Shown here in pieces: positions 8,710 through 17,752 of a stretch of DNA of 64,000 bases (position 1 is the first letter of the stretch; every line of letters starts with the position of its first letter). The notes beneath the pieces are model-generated. The model made no database searches. It saw only the letters and a program-made list of their open reading frames with translations, and was not told where the DNA came from. This DNA is from Burkholderiales bacterium (GTDB taxonomy: Bacteria; Pseudomonadota; Gammaproteobacteria; Burkholderiales; Burkholderiaceae_C). The position numbers and the translations under genes are program-made. The DNA is taken from the NCBI GenBank assembly GCA_016191525.1, contig JACPOK010000033.1, positions 744,001 to 808,000 on the forward strand, written 5' to 3'.

Positions 8710-9676
8710 TCACGCCGGCCAGCCGCGCCGACTCGGCGGAGACATGCTGCGCGAACTCCGGCGGCGCGGCGAGGAAGGGTTCGTAGCCGAAGGAAGCGAA
8801 CTTCTCGCGCACGTCCGGCTCGGACACGGCCTTGACCACATCCCGCCGGATCTTGTCCACCACAGCCGGCGGCAAGCCGCGCGGCACGGCGATGGCGGTC
8901 CAGCCGCTCACCTCGAAGTTGGCGGGGCCGCCGGCCTCGGCCACCGTCGGCACGTCCTTGTACGCCTCGAGCCGGCGCGGCGCGGCGATGGCCAGGAACT
9001 TGAGCTTGCCCGCGCGGTACAGCGGCCCGGCGGTGGCGCTGGTGCCGAACGCGAACGACAGCTCTCCGTTGGCCACGCCGGTGTACAGCTGCGTCGTTTC
9101 CTTGTAGACCACGTGCTGCATGTTCGTGCCCGTCACCGTCTCGAACAGCGCCGAGCCCAGATGCGCCGGGTTGCCCACCGACCATGAGCCGTAGCTGAGT
9201 CCGCCCGGCTTGGCCTTGGCATCGGCAATCAGGTCGGCCACGTTGCGGTACTTGCTGTTGGCCGCCGTGGTGATGAAGAAATAGGTCTTGAACAGCGGCG
9301 CGACCAGCTCGAAGTCCTTGTTCGCGGCATAGGGCAGCTTCTTGAACATGTGCGGGTAGGCCGTGAGGTGCACGTTGTCCAGCTGGATCAGGTCGTAGCC
9401 GTCGGTGGCGCCGCGCTTGAAGGCATCGATGGCGATGAAGCCGTTGCCGCCCGGCTTGTTCTCCACCGTCACCGGCTGGCCCCAGGCGCGCGACAGCTTG
9501 TCGGCCACCAGGCGGGCCACGCCTTCTGGCCCGCTGCCCACGGGGAACGGCGTGATCAGCCGCACGGCCTTGATCGGGAAGTTGATGGTTTGCGCGAACG
9601 CGGTGGCGGCGGGCAGCGCGCCCGCGGTGGCAAGCAGCGCGGTGCGGCGGGTGATGCCGGCGGAAAGGGGATTCAT
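8681..9676 (-). CDS. Bug-family substrate-binding protein
   Basis: 331 residues, with the signal MNPLSAGITRRTALLATAGA ending near TAFAQT. The mature part has INFPIKAVRLITPFPVGSGP, NKPGGNGFIA, YGSWSVGNPAH and VPTVAEAGGP. The binding loop reads HVVYKETTQL in place of the usual PYRGG, so ligand recognition is divergent. The start ATG is at 9676. The gene is convergent with the family-3 binding lipoprotein and overlaps it by 29 bp. It lies upstream of, and on the same strand as, the direction used by the LysR gene 110 bp away, beyond which is gallate dioxygenase. An aromatic acid such as gallate is therefore a possible ligand, by context only. Confidence 0.9.
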   Translation of the reverse strand: MNPLSAGITRRTALLATAGALPAATAFAQTINFPIKAVRLITPFPVGSGPEGVARLVADKLSRAWGQPVTVENKPGGNGFIAIDAFKRGATDGYDLIQLDNVHLTAYPHMFKKLPYAANKDFELVAPLFKTYFFITTAANSKYRNVADLIADAKAKPGGLSYGSWSVGNPAHLGSALFETVTGTNMQHVVYKETTQLYTGVANGELSFAFGTSATAGPLYRAGKLKFLAIAAPRRLEAYKDVPTVAEAGGPANFEVSGWTAIAVPRGLPPAVVDKIRRDVVKAVSEPDVREKFASFGYEPFLAAPPEFAQHVSAESARLAGVIKAVGAHLD

Positions 9677-9786
9677 CGGGTCTCCTGGTCGTTGTGCGGC
9701 CGGAGTTTAGGAACAAGCCCTCGCCTTGGGGAGATATCGGGGTGCGGGGCGCGATCACCAAATGTGATGCCCTGCCCGCGTTTGAC

Positions 9787-10695
9787 TCAGGCCTGGGTGG
9801 CCTTGGTCAGGTGGTGCGCCGCGCGATGCAGGTGGGCCAGCAGATGCCGCACGCTGGGCCGGTTCGATGCTTCCGCCCGCGCCAGCGCCCCGATGACCAG
9901 CTCCAGCGGGCCTTCGGCAATGCTGATGATGTCCAGGTGCTGCACGGCCAGCGGATGCATGGCAATCTGCTGCGGCAGCAGGCCAACGCAGTTGCCGGTG
10001 GTGATGATGGACAGCAGCCCCAAAGTTGAATTCACAAAGGCACCGGCGGGCGGCGGCTTCAGGCCGTGGCGCTCGAACAGGACCTTGGCGTACCCGGAAG
10101 CCGCCGTCGCCCCGGTGTAGACCCAGGGCGCATCGGCCAGGTCGGCCAGCTTGCGCGCCTTCACCAGCGGGTTCCCCTTGCGCGCCACGATGACCATGGC
10201 CACGGGCATCAGGGTTTCCACGGTGAATTCGCCGGTGGGCAACTGTTCGGGCACCGGGCCGACGGCGATATCGACTTCGCCCGTGCGCAGCCGTGTTAGT
10301 TGCTGGATGTACAGCTCCTCCACCACGCGCAGCTGGATCTGCGGGAACTCGCGCCCGAAGGTGCGCAGGGTCTCGGGAATAAGCGTCATCACCGCCAGCG
10401 GCACGGCGCCGATGGACAGCGCGCCCACCATGCGCCCACCCAGCTGGTCGATCTGCTCGGTCGCGATGGTGAGCTCGCGTTCCGCGGCCAGCGCGTGTTC
10501 GTAAAGCACCTTGCCCTGCGCGGTGGCCAGCACGCCGGTGGTCGAGCGGATCAGCAAGGTGGCGGACAGCTCGCGCTCCAGCTCGCGGATCATCTTGGTC
10601 AGCGCGGGCTGCGACACGCCCAGCCGCCGGCCGGCGGACCTCATGCTGCCTTCTTCAACCGCCGCGACCAGTGCGCGCAGGCCCGTGAGCTTCAT
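9787..10695 (-). CDS. LysR-family regulator, divergent from gallate dioxygenase
   Basis: 302 residues of standard LysR length. The N-terminal winged helix holds EEGSMRSAGRRLGVSQPAL and LIRSTTGVLATAQGK. The effector domain begins near residue 90 (RMVGALSIGAVPLAVMTLIP). The start ATG at 10695 is chosen because it sits right before the helix-turn-helix and only nine bases from the palindromic operator at 10704-10720. It is transcribed away from the dioxygenase gene, the classic arrangement for a LysR activator that also represses itself. Likely role: sensing gallate or a related phenolic acid and switching on the dioxygenase, and perhaps the Bug gene downstream. Confidence 0.9.
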   Translation of the reverse strand: MKLTGLRALVAAVEEGSMRSAGRRLGVSQPALTKMIRELERELSATLLIRSTTGVLATAQGKVLYEHALAAERELTIATEQIDQLGGRMVGALSIGAVPLAVMTLIPETLRTFGREFPQIQLRVVEELYIQQLTRLRTGEVDIAVGPVPEQLPTGEFTVETLMPVAMVIVARKGNPLVKARKLADLADAPWVYTGATAASGYAKVLFERHGLKPPPAGAFVNSTLGLLSIITTGNCVGLLPQQIAMHPLAVQHLDIISIAEGPLELVIGALARAEASNRPSVRHLLAHLHRAAHHLTKATQA

Positions 10696-10703
10696 GCCCG
10701 AAT

Positions 10704-10720
10704 GATAACGGCCAGTTATC
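10704..10720. promoter_or_regulatory. LysR-type operator, palindrome GATAAC-N5-GTTATC
   Basis: The perfect inverted repeat GATAAC / GTTATC is separated by GGCCA and contains the LysR box T-N11-A (T at 10706, A at 10718). It lies in the 108-bp gap between the divergent LysR and gallate dioxygenase genes, just upstream of the regulator's start, where autoregulatory LysR sites are normally found. Confidence 0.7.
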
Positions 10721-10803
10721 GCGGCACGCAACGCGCCTTCTCCCGGGATCGGCCTGCGCTTCCTAGACTCGCCGCCACCACAGATACCTGGGCACACAGC
10801 AGC

Positions 10804-12111
10804 ATGGCGACCATCATCGGAGGCATCGCGGCCTCGCACACGCCGACGATCGGCTTTGCTTTCGACCGCGACAAGCGGGCCGACCCCGTGTGGGCACCCA
10901 TCTTCGAGGCATTCGATCCGCTGCGCCACTGGCTGGAGCGCGAGAAGCCCGATGTGCTGGTCTTCATTTACAACGACCACGTCACCTCCTTTTTCTTCGA
11001 CCACTACTCCGCCTTCGCGCTCGGCGTGGGCGAGCAGTGGCGCGTGGCCGACGAGGGCGGCGGCGCGCGCGACCTGCCGCCGGTTGCGGGCGATCCGCAG
11101 TTCGCGGCGCACCTGGGCCGCTCGCTCATGGCCGACGAGTTCGACATGGCGTTCTTCCAGGACAAGCCGCTGGACCACGGCTGCTTCTCGCCGCTGTCGA
11201 TGCTGTCGGACCACGCCAACGGCTGGCCGGCGCGCATCGTGCCGCTGCAGGTGGGCGTGCTGCAGTTCCCCATTCCCACCGCACGCCGTTGCTGGCGCCT
11301 GGGCCAGGCCCTGCGCCGCGCGATCGAGAGCTACCCCGAGGACCTGCGCGTGGCCATCGTCGCCACCGGCGGCCTGTCGCACCAGGTGCATGGCGAGCGC
11401 GCCGGCTTCAACAACACGGCCTGGGACCAGCGCTTCCTGGACCTGTTCGAGCGCGACCCCGAACGCCTTGCGGGCATGACCCACGCCGAGTACGCGGAGC
11501 TTGGCGGCATGGAAGGCTCGGAAGTGATCATGTGGCTGGTGATGCGCGGCGCGCTGTCGGCGCAGGTGCGCTGCCTGCACCGCAGTTACTACCTGCCCTC
11601 GATGACGGGCATCGCCACCGCCATCTACGAAAACCAGGCTGCCGCCCCCTCCACGGCCGAAGCCGCGCGCGACGCGACCCGCGTCGCCCTGCAGCTGGCA
11701 GGTGCGCAGCATCTGCCAGGCAGCTATCCGTTCACGCTGGAGCGCAGCGTGAAGGCCCTGCGGCTCAACCGGTTCCTGCACTCGCTGGTGCGGCCGGCGT
11801 TCCGCCAGGCCTTCCTTGCCGACCAGGAAGCGATGTTTCGCAAGGACGGCCTCACCGAAGCCGAGCGCGACCTGGTGCGCCGGCGCGACTGGCGCGGCCT
11901 CATCCACCACGGCGCCATCTTTTTCGGGCTGGAGAAGCTCGGCGCCGTCATCGGCGTTTCCAACCTGCACATCTACGCGGCCATGCGCGGCGAAACGCTG
12001 GAGCAGTTCCAGCAGACCCGCAACGCGCCGAACGCGCTGTATTCCGTGGCCGGCAAGCAATCGGGCGCGCCGGCCTGGGAAGCCGTTCCCCCATCACCCA
12101 CAACCACCTGA
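10804..12111 (+). CDS. galA: gallate dioxygenase (class III extradiol, LigB-LigA fusion type)
   Basis: 435 residues. The N-terminal two thirds is a LigB-type class III extradiol dioxygenase domain and the last ~130 residues are a LigA-like alpha-subunit domain, fused as in the gallate dioxygenases GalA and DesB (about 420 residues). The iron ligands are visible at His12 (IAASHTP) and His59 (YNDHVTS), the same numbers as in DesB, with the glutamate ligand in GGMEGSEVIMW near 237-240. GGLSHQVHG supplies the catalytic histidine. The enzyme cleaves the gallate ring to 4-oxalomesaconate using Fe(II) and O2. A LysR regulator is divergent and a porin follows after 15 bp. The later pathway genes (galB, galC, galD) are not here. 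A related role on protocatechuate-like substrates is the alternative. Confidence 0.88.
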   Translation: MATIIGGIAASHTPTIGFAFDRDKRADPVWAPIFEAFDPLRHWLEREKPDVLVFIYNDHVTSFFFDHYSAFALGVGEQWRVADEGGGARDLPPVAGDPQFAAHLGRSLMADEFDMAFFQDKPLDHGCFSPLSMLSDHANGWPARIVPLQVGVLQFPIPTARRCWRLGQALRRAIESYPEDLRVAIVATGGLSHQVHGERAGFNNTAWDQRFLDLFERDPERLAGMTHAEYAELGGMEGSEVIMWLVMRGALSAQVRCLHRSYYLPSMTGIATAIYENQAAAPSTAEAARDATRVALQLAGAQHLPGSYPFTLERSVKALRLNRFLHSLVRPAFRQAFLADQEAMFRKDGLTEAERDLVRRRDWRGLIHHGAIFFGLEKLGAVIGVSNLHIYAAMRGETLEQFQQTRNAPNALYSVAGKQSGAPAWEAVPPSPTTT

Positions 12112-12126
12112 AACGAGGAGACTTCC

Positions 12127-13212
12127 ATGAAAAAAACCATGTTCACCCTGGCCGCGCTCGGTGCGGCCGCATCCCTGCATGCGCAGGAGGTCAGCATCTA
12201 CGGCGTCGCCGACGCCGCGGTGGAGCACCTGAGCAACGCGCCCACCGGCGGCATCACGCGCGTGCCCGGCCTGACGGGCAGCGTGCCCTCGCGCCTGGGC
12301 TTTCGCGGCACCGAGGACCTGGGCGGCGGATTGAAGGCCGTGTTCACGCTGGAGATGGGTTTCGGTGTTGACAACGGCACACTGAACCAGGGCGGCCGTG
12401 CTTTCGGGCGCCAGGCTTTCGTCGGGATCTCCAGCCCCTACGGCACGGTAAGCCTGGGGCGCCAGTACTCAATGCTGTTCTGGTCACAGCTGGATGCCGA
12501 CATCCTAGGCCCGAACATGTACGGCTCCGCCTCGCTCGACAGCTACCTGCCCAATGCGCGCGTGGACAACTCCATCGCGTGGCGCGGCACCTTCAGCGGC
12601 CTCACGCTGGGCGCGACCTACAGCCTGGGCCGCGACGTGGCCAATGCGGGCCCGACGCCCGCGGGCACCAATTGCGCGGGCGAAAGCGGCACTGATACCA
12701 GGGCCTGCCGCCAGTGGTCGGTGCTGGCCAAGTACGACACGCAGCGCTGGGGTGTCTCCGCCGCGGTGGATGAGATCCGCGGCGGCGCGGGCGCCTTCGC
12801 GGGCCTGACCAGCAGCGCCATGACCGATCGCCGCTCCACGCTGGCGGGCTGGACCAAATTCGACGCACTCAAGCTTGGCGCGGGACTCATCCAGCGCCGC
12901 AACGGCGCCAGCGCCACCACGCCGCGCAGCGACCTGTGGTACCTGGGCGCGGCCTACAACGTCACGCCGCAATTCGTGGTGGACGGCGAGCTATTTCGCC
13001 TGAAGGTGCGCAACAGCGCGGATGGTGCCAAGCTGTGGGCCGTGCGCGGCACCTACGCCCTGTCCAAGCGCACTGCGGTGTACGCGACGGCCGGCCGCAT
13101 CAACAACGATGGCGCGCTGGCCCTGTCGGTCAGCAACGCGGCGGCCGGCGGCGCGCCCCTGGCCGGCGGCTCACAAACCGGCATCGGCGTGGGCATCCGC
13201 CACACGTTCTGA
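12127..13212 (+). CDS. outer-membrane porin, Gram-negative type 4
   Basis: 361 residues with a signal peptide (KKTMFTLAALGAAASLHAQ), first strand VSIYGVADAAV, the motifs RLGFRGTEDLGGGL and GTVSLGRQYS, and a terminal GIRHTF strand ending in Phe. The ribosome site ACGAGGAGA sits well ahead of ATG 12127, which is 15 bp after the dioxygenase stop, so the two are probably co-transcribed. The porin likely admits gallate or similar phenolic acids across the outer membrane. The segment with two cysteines around residue 180-195 may form a disulphide in an external loop. Confidence 0.93.
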   Translation: MKKTMFTLAALGAAASLHAQEVSIYGVADAAVEHLSNAPTGGITRVPGLTGSVPSRLGFRGTEDLGGGLKAVFTLEMGFGVDNGTLNQGGRAFGRQAFVGISSPYGTVSLGRQYSMLFWSQLDADILGPNMYGSASLDSYLPNARVDNSIAWRGTFSGLTLGATYSLGRDVANAGPTPAGTNCAGESGTDTRACRQWSVLAKYDTQRWGVSAAVDEIRGGAGAFAGLTSSAMTDRRSTLAGWTKFDALKLGAGLIQRRNGASATTPRSDLWYLGAAYNVTPQFVVDGELFRLKVRNSADGAKLWAVRGTYALSKRTAVYATAGRINNDGALALSVSNAAAGGAPLAGGSQTGIGVGIRHTF

Positions 13213-13285
13213 CCCGGCGCGCAGGGTGTGCCTGGGAGGCAGTCGTGAAGGCCGCGGGTTTCAAGCTGGACTGAAGCCAGCCAAC

Positions 13286-14323
13286 CTAGGCCTCCAGCAC
13301 GCTGGCGCCATGCGCGCCCAGGTGCAGGCTGACCGGAGCGCCCAGCTCCAGCAGCATGAGCGGCCCGCGCGAGGTGACCAGCACCAGGCCCAGCCCGGTT
13401 TTCACCACGTACTCCACGGCCTTGCCCAGGTAGCAGCGCTTGACGACCGAGCCCGCCAGGCCGCTGGCGGTAGCGGGACCCAGCCGCCAGGCCTCGGGGC
13501 GCACGGCCACGCGCACCGCGCCCGGCGCCCCTTCAAAGAGCTCGGGCAGCTGAAGCGGCCCCACCCACACCGCGCCGCCGCCCCGCCGCACACCCGGGAA
13601 GATTCCCGCCTCGCCCATGAAGGACGCCACGAAGGCCGTGGCCGGCCGCTCATACAGGGCGCGGGGCGAGCCGGCCTGCTCCACCCGGCCCGCATTGAGC
13701 AGCACGATCTGGTCGCTCAGCGCCAGTGCCTCCAGGTGGTCGTGGGTGACATACACCACCGTCAGGTCGCGCTGCCTTTGCAATGCGCGAAGTTCGTCCA
13801 GCAGGCTGCGGCGCAAGACCGCGTCCACGCTGGACAGCGGCTCGTCCAGCAACAGGACGGAGGGCGCCAGCACCAATGCGCGGGCCAGTGCCACCCGCTG
13901 CTGCTGCCCGCCGGAGAGCTCGGCCGGCCGGGCGCCGGCGATTGCCGAAAGCCCGGCGTTTTGCAGCGCGGCCACGGCGCGGGCACGCGCGGCGTCCGCC
14001 GCATGGCCGCTGGCCTGCAGGGCGAATTCGATGTTCTGCGTCGCGGTGAGGTGCGGGAACAGGGCGTTGGACTGGAACACCATGCCGACGGGCCGCATCT
14101 CCGCGGGCAGCGCCGTGACCGTGCGGCCGCCGATCACCACATCGCCTTCGCCGGGCGCCAGCAGGCCCGCGGCCAGATGCAGCACCGTGGTCTTGCCGCA
14201 GCCGGAAGGCCCGATCAGCGCCGTCAGCGAGCCGCCCGGCACCTCGAAACTGACCTCGGCCACCGCGGCGCCGGCGGCGCCCGGGTAGCGCAGCGACACA
14301 CCCCGCATCGCCAGGCCGCTCAT
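13286..14323 (-). CDS. ABC transporter ATP-binding protein (iron/spermidine-putrescine type)
   Basis: 345 residues. The Walker A site reads GPSGCGKTT near residue 40, the ABC signature ELSGGQQQRVALA near 135, Walker B LLLDEPLSSVD just after, and the switch histidine is in YVTHDH. The C-terminal ~110 residues form a TOBE-like regulatory domain, as in the FbpC/PotA group. The start overlaps the permease stop by four bases (ATGA), so the subunits are made together. It powers the two-half permease encoded upstream. The operon order on this strand is response regulator, kinase, permease, ATPase. No typical binding protein is adjacent to this cassette. Confidence 0.92.
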   Translation of the reverse strand: MSGLAMRGVSLRYPGAAGAAVAEVSFEVPGGSLTALIGPSGCGKTTVLHLAAGLLAPGEGDVVIGGRTVTALPAEMRPVGMVFQSNALFPHLTATQNIEFALQASGHAADAARARAVAALQNAGLSAIAGARPAELSGGQQQRVALARALVLAPSVLLLDEPLSSVDAVLRRSLLDELRALQRQRDLTVVYVTHDHLEALALSDQIVLLNAGRVEQAGSPRALYERPATAFVASFMGEAGIFPGVRRGGGAVWVGPLQLPELFEGAPGAVRVAVRPEAWRLGPATASGLAGSVVKRCYLGKAVEYVVKTGLGLVLVTSRGPLMLLELGAPVSLHLGAHGASVLEA

Positions 14324-16476
14324 GGTGCGCCCCGCTGGAAATGCGAGGGCCGCACGGCACGCCCGAGCGCCAGGTCGCCCACCAGCCAGTGCACGGCGGC
14401 GATCAGCAGCGACAACAGCACGATCAGGGCCGCGCAGTAAGCAAAGGCGATGCCGTATTCACCCTGCCCGACGCGGCCGATGATGAAGGTGGTGGCGAGT
14501 TCGGTTTCGGCTGTGACCAGGAAGACCACGGTGGACACGGTCGTCACTGAACGCACGAAGCTGTAGATCAGCGAGCCGATCAGCGCCGGCCGCAGCAGCG
14601 GCAGCAGCACGTACACCAGCGTGCGCAGCGTGGAGGCGCCCAGCACCCGTGAAGCCTCGTCCAGCGAGCGGTTGACCTGGCGGAAGGCGGCGGTGCCCAT
14701 CCCCACGGCGACCGGCAGGCTGCGAAACAGGAAGCACAGCACGATGACCTGCGTGGTGCCCGTGATCTCGATGGGCGGCGCGTTGAACACCAGCGTGTAG
14801 CTCAGTCCCAGCACGGTGCCCGGAATCGCAAAGGCGCCCAGCAGCGTGAACTCCATCGCCACCCGCCCCGGAAAGGCGTTGCGCTCCAGCAGCCACGCCA
14901 GCAGCAGGCCCGAGGTGGCCGTGAGCACGGCCGCCAGCCCGGCCAGCTTCAGGGTGGTGAGCAGCGAAGCCCAGGCCAGGCCGGTGAAGGCCAGGCCGCC
15001 GCCTTCGCGCACCACGTCGAACAGGCGCGTCAGGTGGCGCAGCGTGGGCGTGTAGTCGCGGCCCCAGACCTCGACGAATGCTGCGCTGACGGCGCATAGG
15101 TACAGGGCCAGCGTGCCTACCAGCCAGAGCGTGGAGGCCAGCAGCGCCGGCCGCCGCCAGGCCGGCGGCAGCGCCAGCGGCCGGCTGCCCATGGCGGGGT
15201 CGATGCTGGCGAACTGGCGCGAGCCGACCATCGCGCGCTGCAGCATGAACACGCCCAGCGCGAACAGCGCCAGCACCCAGGCCAGCGCGGCGGCGCGCCC
15301 CTGGTCGAACTGCGCGCCCACGATGGCGAAGAAGATCTCGGTGGAGAGCACCGCGTACTGGCCGCCCACGATGATGGGGTTGCCGAAATCGGCCATGCTC
15401 TCCAGGAAGCCCACCAGCAGCGCATGCGCCAGGCCCGGCAGCAGCAGCGGCAGCGTGATCCGGCGCAGCGTGTAGGCCGGCGTGGCGCGCAGCGTGCGGG
15501 CCGCGGCCTCCAGCGAAGGGTTGATGCCCTGCAGCACGCCGCGCATGATGAGGTAGCTGACAGGGGTGAACGCAACGGTCTGGGCCAGCCACAGGCCCAG
15601 CAGGCCGTAGAACCAGCGGCTGTGCGAGAAGTCGAACAGCCATTCGAACAGCTGGTTGACCAGGCCCGAGCGGTCGAACACCAGCACCAGCGCCAGCCCG
15701 GCCACGAAGGGTGGCGTGACGAACGGCAGCGGCGCCAGCACACGCACGGCGCTGCCCAGGCGCGAGCCGCTGCGCAGCTCCACCAGCGCCAGCAGCGTGC
15801 CCAGCAAGGTGGTGCTCAGGGTGGTGAGCACCGCCAGGAACAGCGTGTTCCAGGCCACGCCGCAGTGCGACGAGCCGCCCACGCAGCCCAGGCCCCAGAT
15901 GCGCTCGTTGCCCACGCGCGCCATCGCCGCGGCCAGGCTGGGCTGCGCGTCTTCGCCGAGCACGCCCACCCACAGGCCGCGCAAAAGTGGATACGCGACG
16001 AACGCGCCGAGGATGCAGGCCGCCAGCACCGCCGCGGCGCTGGTGAACAGGTCGCCCTTGTAGGCGCCGCGCCGGGCCAGGCCAAAGGCGCCCAGCACCA
16101 GCAAGGCACACAGCAGCGTGGCCGCGCCCCAACCGAAGCCCAGGCGCGGGCCGTTGCCCGGCACGAGGGCCTGCACCATCACGCACAGGGCGCCGCCGAA
16201 TCCCGCGGCCACCAGCACGGCCGCCTGCCGGCCCGCGTCGCGCGCGCCAGCGGCGCACAGGCAGGCCAGCGCGGCCCCGAAGCCGATGAGGAGCGTGGGC
16301 TGCCTGAACAGCAGGGCCTGCGCCAGCCCGGAGGCCGTCTCGAAGTCGGCGGCCAGGCCCGCCGGCAAGTGCACCGCACCCAGACCGAACGGGGTGCTGT
16401 ACCAGGGCAGCAGGACGAAGGCCACGGCGCCGGCCGCGGCCCAGAGGCTGATCGCCCTGCGGCCGGGCCCGCTCAT
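14320..16476 (-). CDS. ABC transporter permease, two fused halves (iron / 2-aminoethylphosphonate type)
   Basis: 718 residues with about 15 hydrophobic segments. Two EAA-type coupling loops are seen (LEAAARTLRATPAY...LPLLLPG and LDEASRVLGAST...LPLLRPA), so both permease halves are in one chain as in FbpB-like proteins. It is longer than FbpB because of roughly 130 extra N-terminal residues that form further membrane segments. A periplasmic stretch reads NERIWGLGCVGGSSHCG, conserved in the second permease of this window. The start ATG 16476 overlaps the kinase stop by four bases. The transported ligand could be a ferric complex, a phosphonate or another anion; sequence alone does not decide. 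Confidence 0.88.
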   Translation of the reverse strand: MSGPGRRAISLWAAAGAVAFVLLPWYSTPFGLGAVHLPAGLAADFETASGLAQALLFRQPTLLIGFGAALACLCAAGARDAGRQAAVLVAAGFGGALCVMVQALVPGNGPRLGFGWGAATLLCALLVLGAFGLARRGAYKGDLFTSAAAVLAACILGAFVAYPLLRGLWVGVLGEDAQPSLAAAMARVGNERIWGLGCVGGSSHCGVAWNTLFLAVLTTLSTTLLGTLLALVELRSGSRLGSAVRVLAPLPFVTPPFVAGLALVLVFDRSGLVNQLFEWLFDFSHSRWFYGLLGLWLAQTVAFTPVSYLIMRGVLQGINPSLEAAARTLRATPAYTLRRITLPLLLPGLAHALLVGFLESMADFGNPIIVGGQYAVLSTEIFFAIVGAQFDQGRAAALAWVLALFALGVFMLQRAMVGSRQFASIDPAMGSRPLALPPAWRRPALLASTLWLVGTLALYLCAVSAAFVEVWGRDYTPTLRHLTRLFDVVREGGGLAFTGLAWASLLTTLKLAGLAAVLTATSGLLLAWLLERNAFPGRVAMEFTLLGAFAIPGTVLGLSYTLVFNAPPIEITGTTQVIVLCFLFRSLPVAVGMGTAAFRQVNRSLDEASRVLGASTLRTLVYVLLPLLRPALIGSLIYSFVRSVTTVSTVVFLVTAETELATTFIIGRVGQGEYGIAFAYCAALIVLLSLLIAAVHWLVGDLALGRAVRPSHFQRGAP

Positions 16477-17744
16477 TCGCCCTTCCAGGCCACCACGGCA
16501 TCGACGCCCACCGTGCGGCCGCCGTCGATGCGGTTGAACAGGTGCACCGTTGCGCCCATGGCCTCGCCGATCTGCTGGCAGATGGACAGCCCCAGCCCCA
16601 CGCCGCCCTTGCTGGCCGAGAACGGCGTGAACAGGCGCGGCTTGACCTCGTCGTCGATGCCGGGGCCCTCGTCCCAGACCACGATTTCGCAAAGCGGCGG
16701 CGCGCCGCGCAGCACCACGCCCATGGCGCTGCCCGGCGGGCTGTAGTGGATGGCGTTGGCCAGCAGGTTGCGCAGCAATTCGCCGAGCATCACCGCATCG
16801 CCCCGGGCGCTGAAGTCGGGGCCTTCGAGCGCGAATTCCAGCCGCTTGCGCGAAATCAGCGGCGAGAGTTCGACCACCGCTTCACGCACGGCGGGTGCCA
16901 CGGGCAACGGCTGCAGGGCACCGGCGTTGCGCAATTGCTCCAGCCGCGTGAGGCTGAGCAGCTGGTTGGCCAGGCCGGTGGCCCGGTCCACCGTGTGCAG
17001 CATGCCGGCCAGAGCGTCGCGGCCACCGGCGTCGGTTTCCAGCGCCGCCTGCAGCTGCGTGCGCAGCACCGCCATCGGTGTGCGCAGCTGGTGCGCCGCG
17101 TCGGCGAGGAAGCGCCGTTGCTGCTCCACCCACAGCCGTTCGGAGTCATGCAGTTCGCGCACGCGCGCCAGGGCCGGCTGCAGTTCTTCAGGGCATGGCG
17201 CGGGCGATGCGCCATCCTGCCCGAAGCCGCGCAGCGAGCGGACCACCCAGCGCCTGGCCAGCGCACTGGCGCAGGCCGCGATGGCCAGCATGCACATGAG
17301 GCCGCCGGCAAAGGCCGGCAATGCGCCCGACCAGAAGTCTTGCCAGGAGGGCAGCCGCCCGGCCAGTGGCTCGGCCATCTGCAACACCACGGCTTGCGCA
17401 CCGTCGCTGCGCGAGGCCGCCGCGGCGCGCATCAACTCACCGCGGATGTGCGTGAAGTAGAACCGGGGCGCTTCGCCCGGGCGCAGGTCGCGGGCCCACG
17501 GATAGGGCGCGAGGTCGGCTTCGCCGCGCAGCTTTTCCCCATCGGTGCGGCTCACGCGCAAAGGCAGCGGCTGCGCCTCCAGCGGCCAGGCCGCCATGCG
17601 CGCCGCCAGCCGCTGGTCCTGGGCCTGTGCGTAGCCGCGCTGCACCTGGGCAAAGCGCCAGCCCGCCGCCGCCGACAGGCAGGCGATCGCGCCGACGCCG
17701 AGCCACAGCACGAAATGCCATCGCAGGGACGGGCGCGGCAGCAT
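16473..17744 (-). CDS. sensor histidine kinase (TctE/QseC-like)
   Basis: 423 residues. The first membrane helix is at about 10-30, then a ~110-residue periplasmic sensor region, a second helix at about 143-163, and a kinase core with the H-box FLADAAHQLRTPMAV (His218). The N-box is LLANAIHYSPPG, the G1 box is WDEGPGID and the G2 box is GVGLGLSICQQIG. All catalytic parts are intact. ATG 17744 is the first in-frame ATG after the response-regulator stop, eight bases away. The kinase stop overlaps the permease start, so the two-component system and transporter form one operon. It probably senses the transported ligand in the periplasm. Confidence 0.92.
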   Translation of the reverse strand: MLPRPSLRWHFVLWLGVGAIACLSAAAGWRFAQVQRGYAQAQDQRLAARMAAWPLEAQPLPLRVSRTDGEKLRGEADLAPYPWARDLRPGEAPRFYFTHIRGELMRAAAASRSDGAQAVVLQMAEPLAGRLPSWQDFWSGALPAFAGGLMCMLAIAACASALARRWVVRSLRGFGQDGASPAPCPEELQPALARVRELHDSERLWVEQQRRFLADAAHQLRTPMAVLRTQLQAALETDAGGRDALAGMLHTVDRATGLANQLLSLTRLEQLRNAGALQPLPVAPAVREAVVELSPLISRKRLEFALEGPDFSARGDAVMLGELLRNLLANAIHYSPPGSAMGVVLRGAPPLCEIVVWDEGPGIDDEVKPRLFTPFSASKGGVGLGLSICQQIGEAMGATVHLFNRIDGGRTVGVDAVVAWKGE

Positions 17745-17752
17745 CCGGTGCC

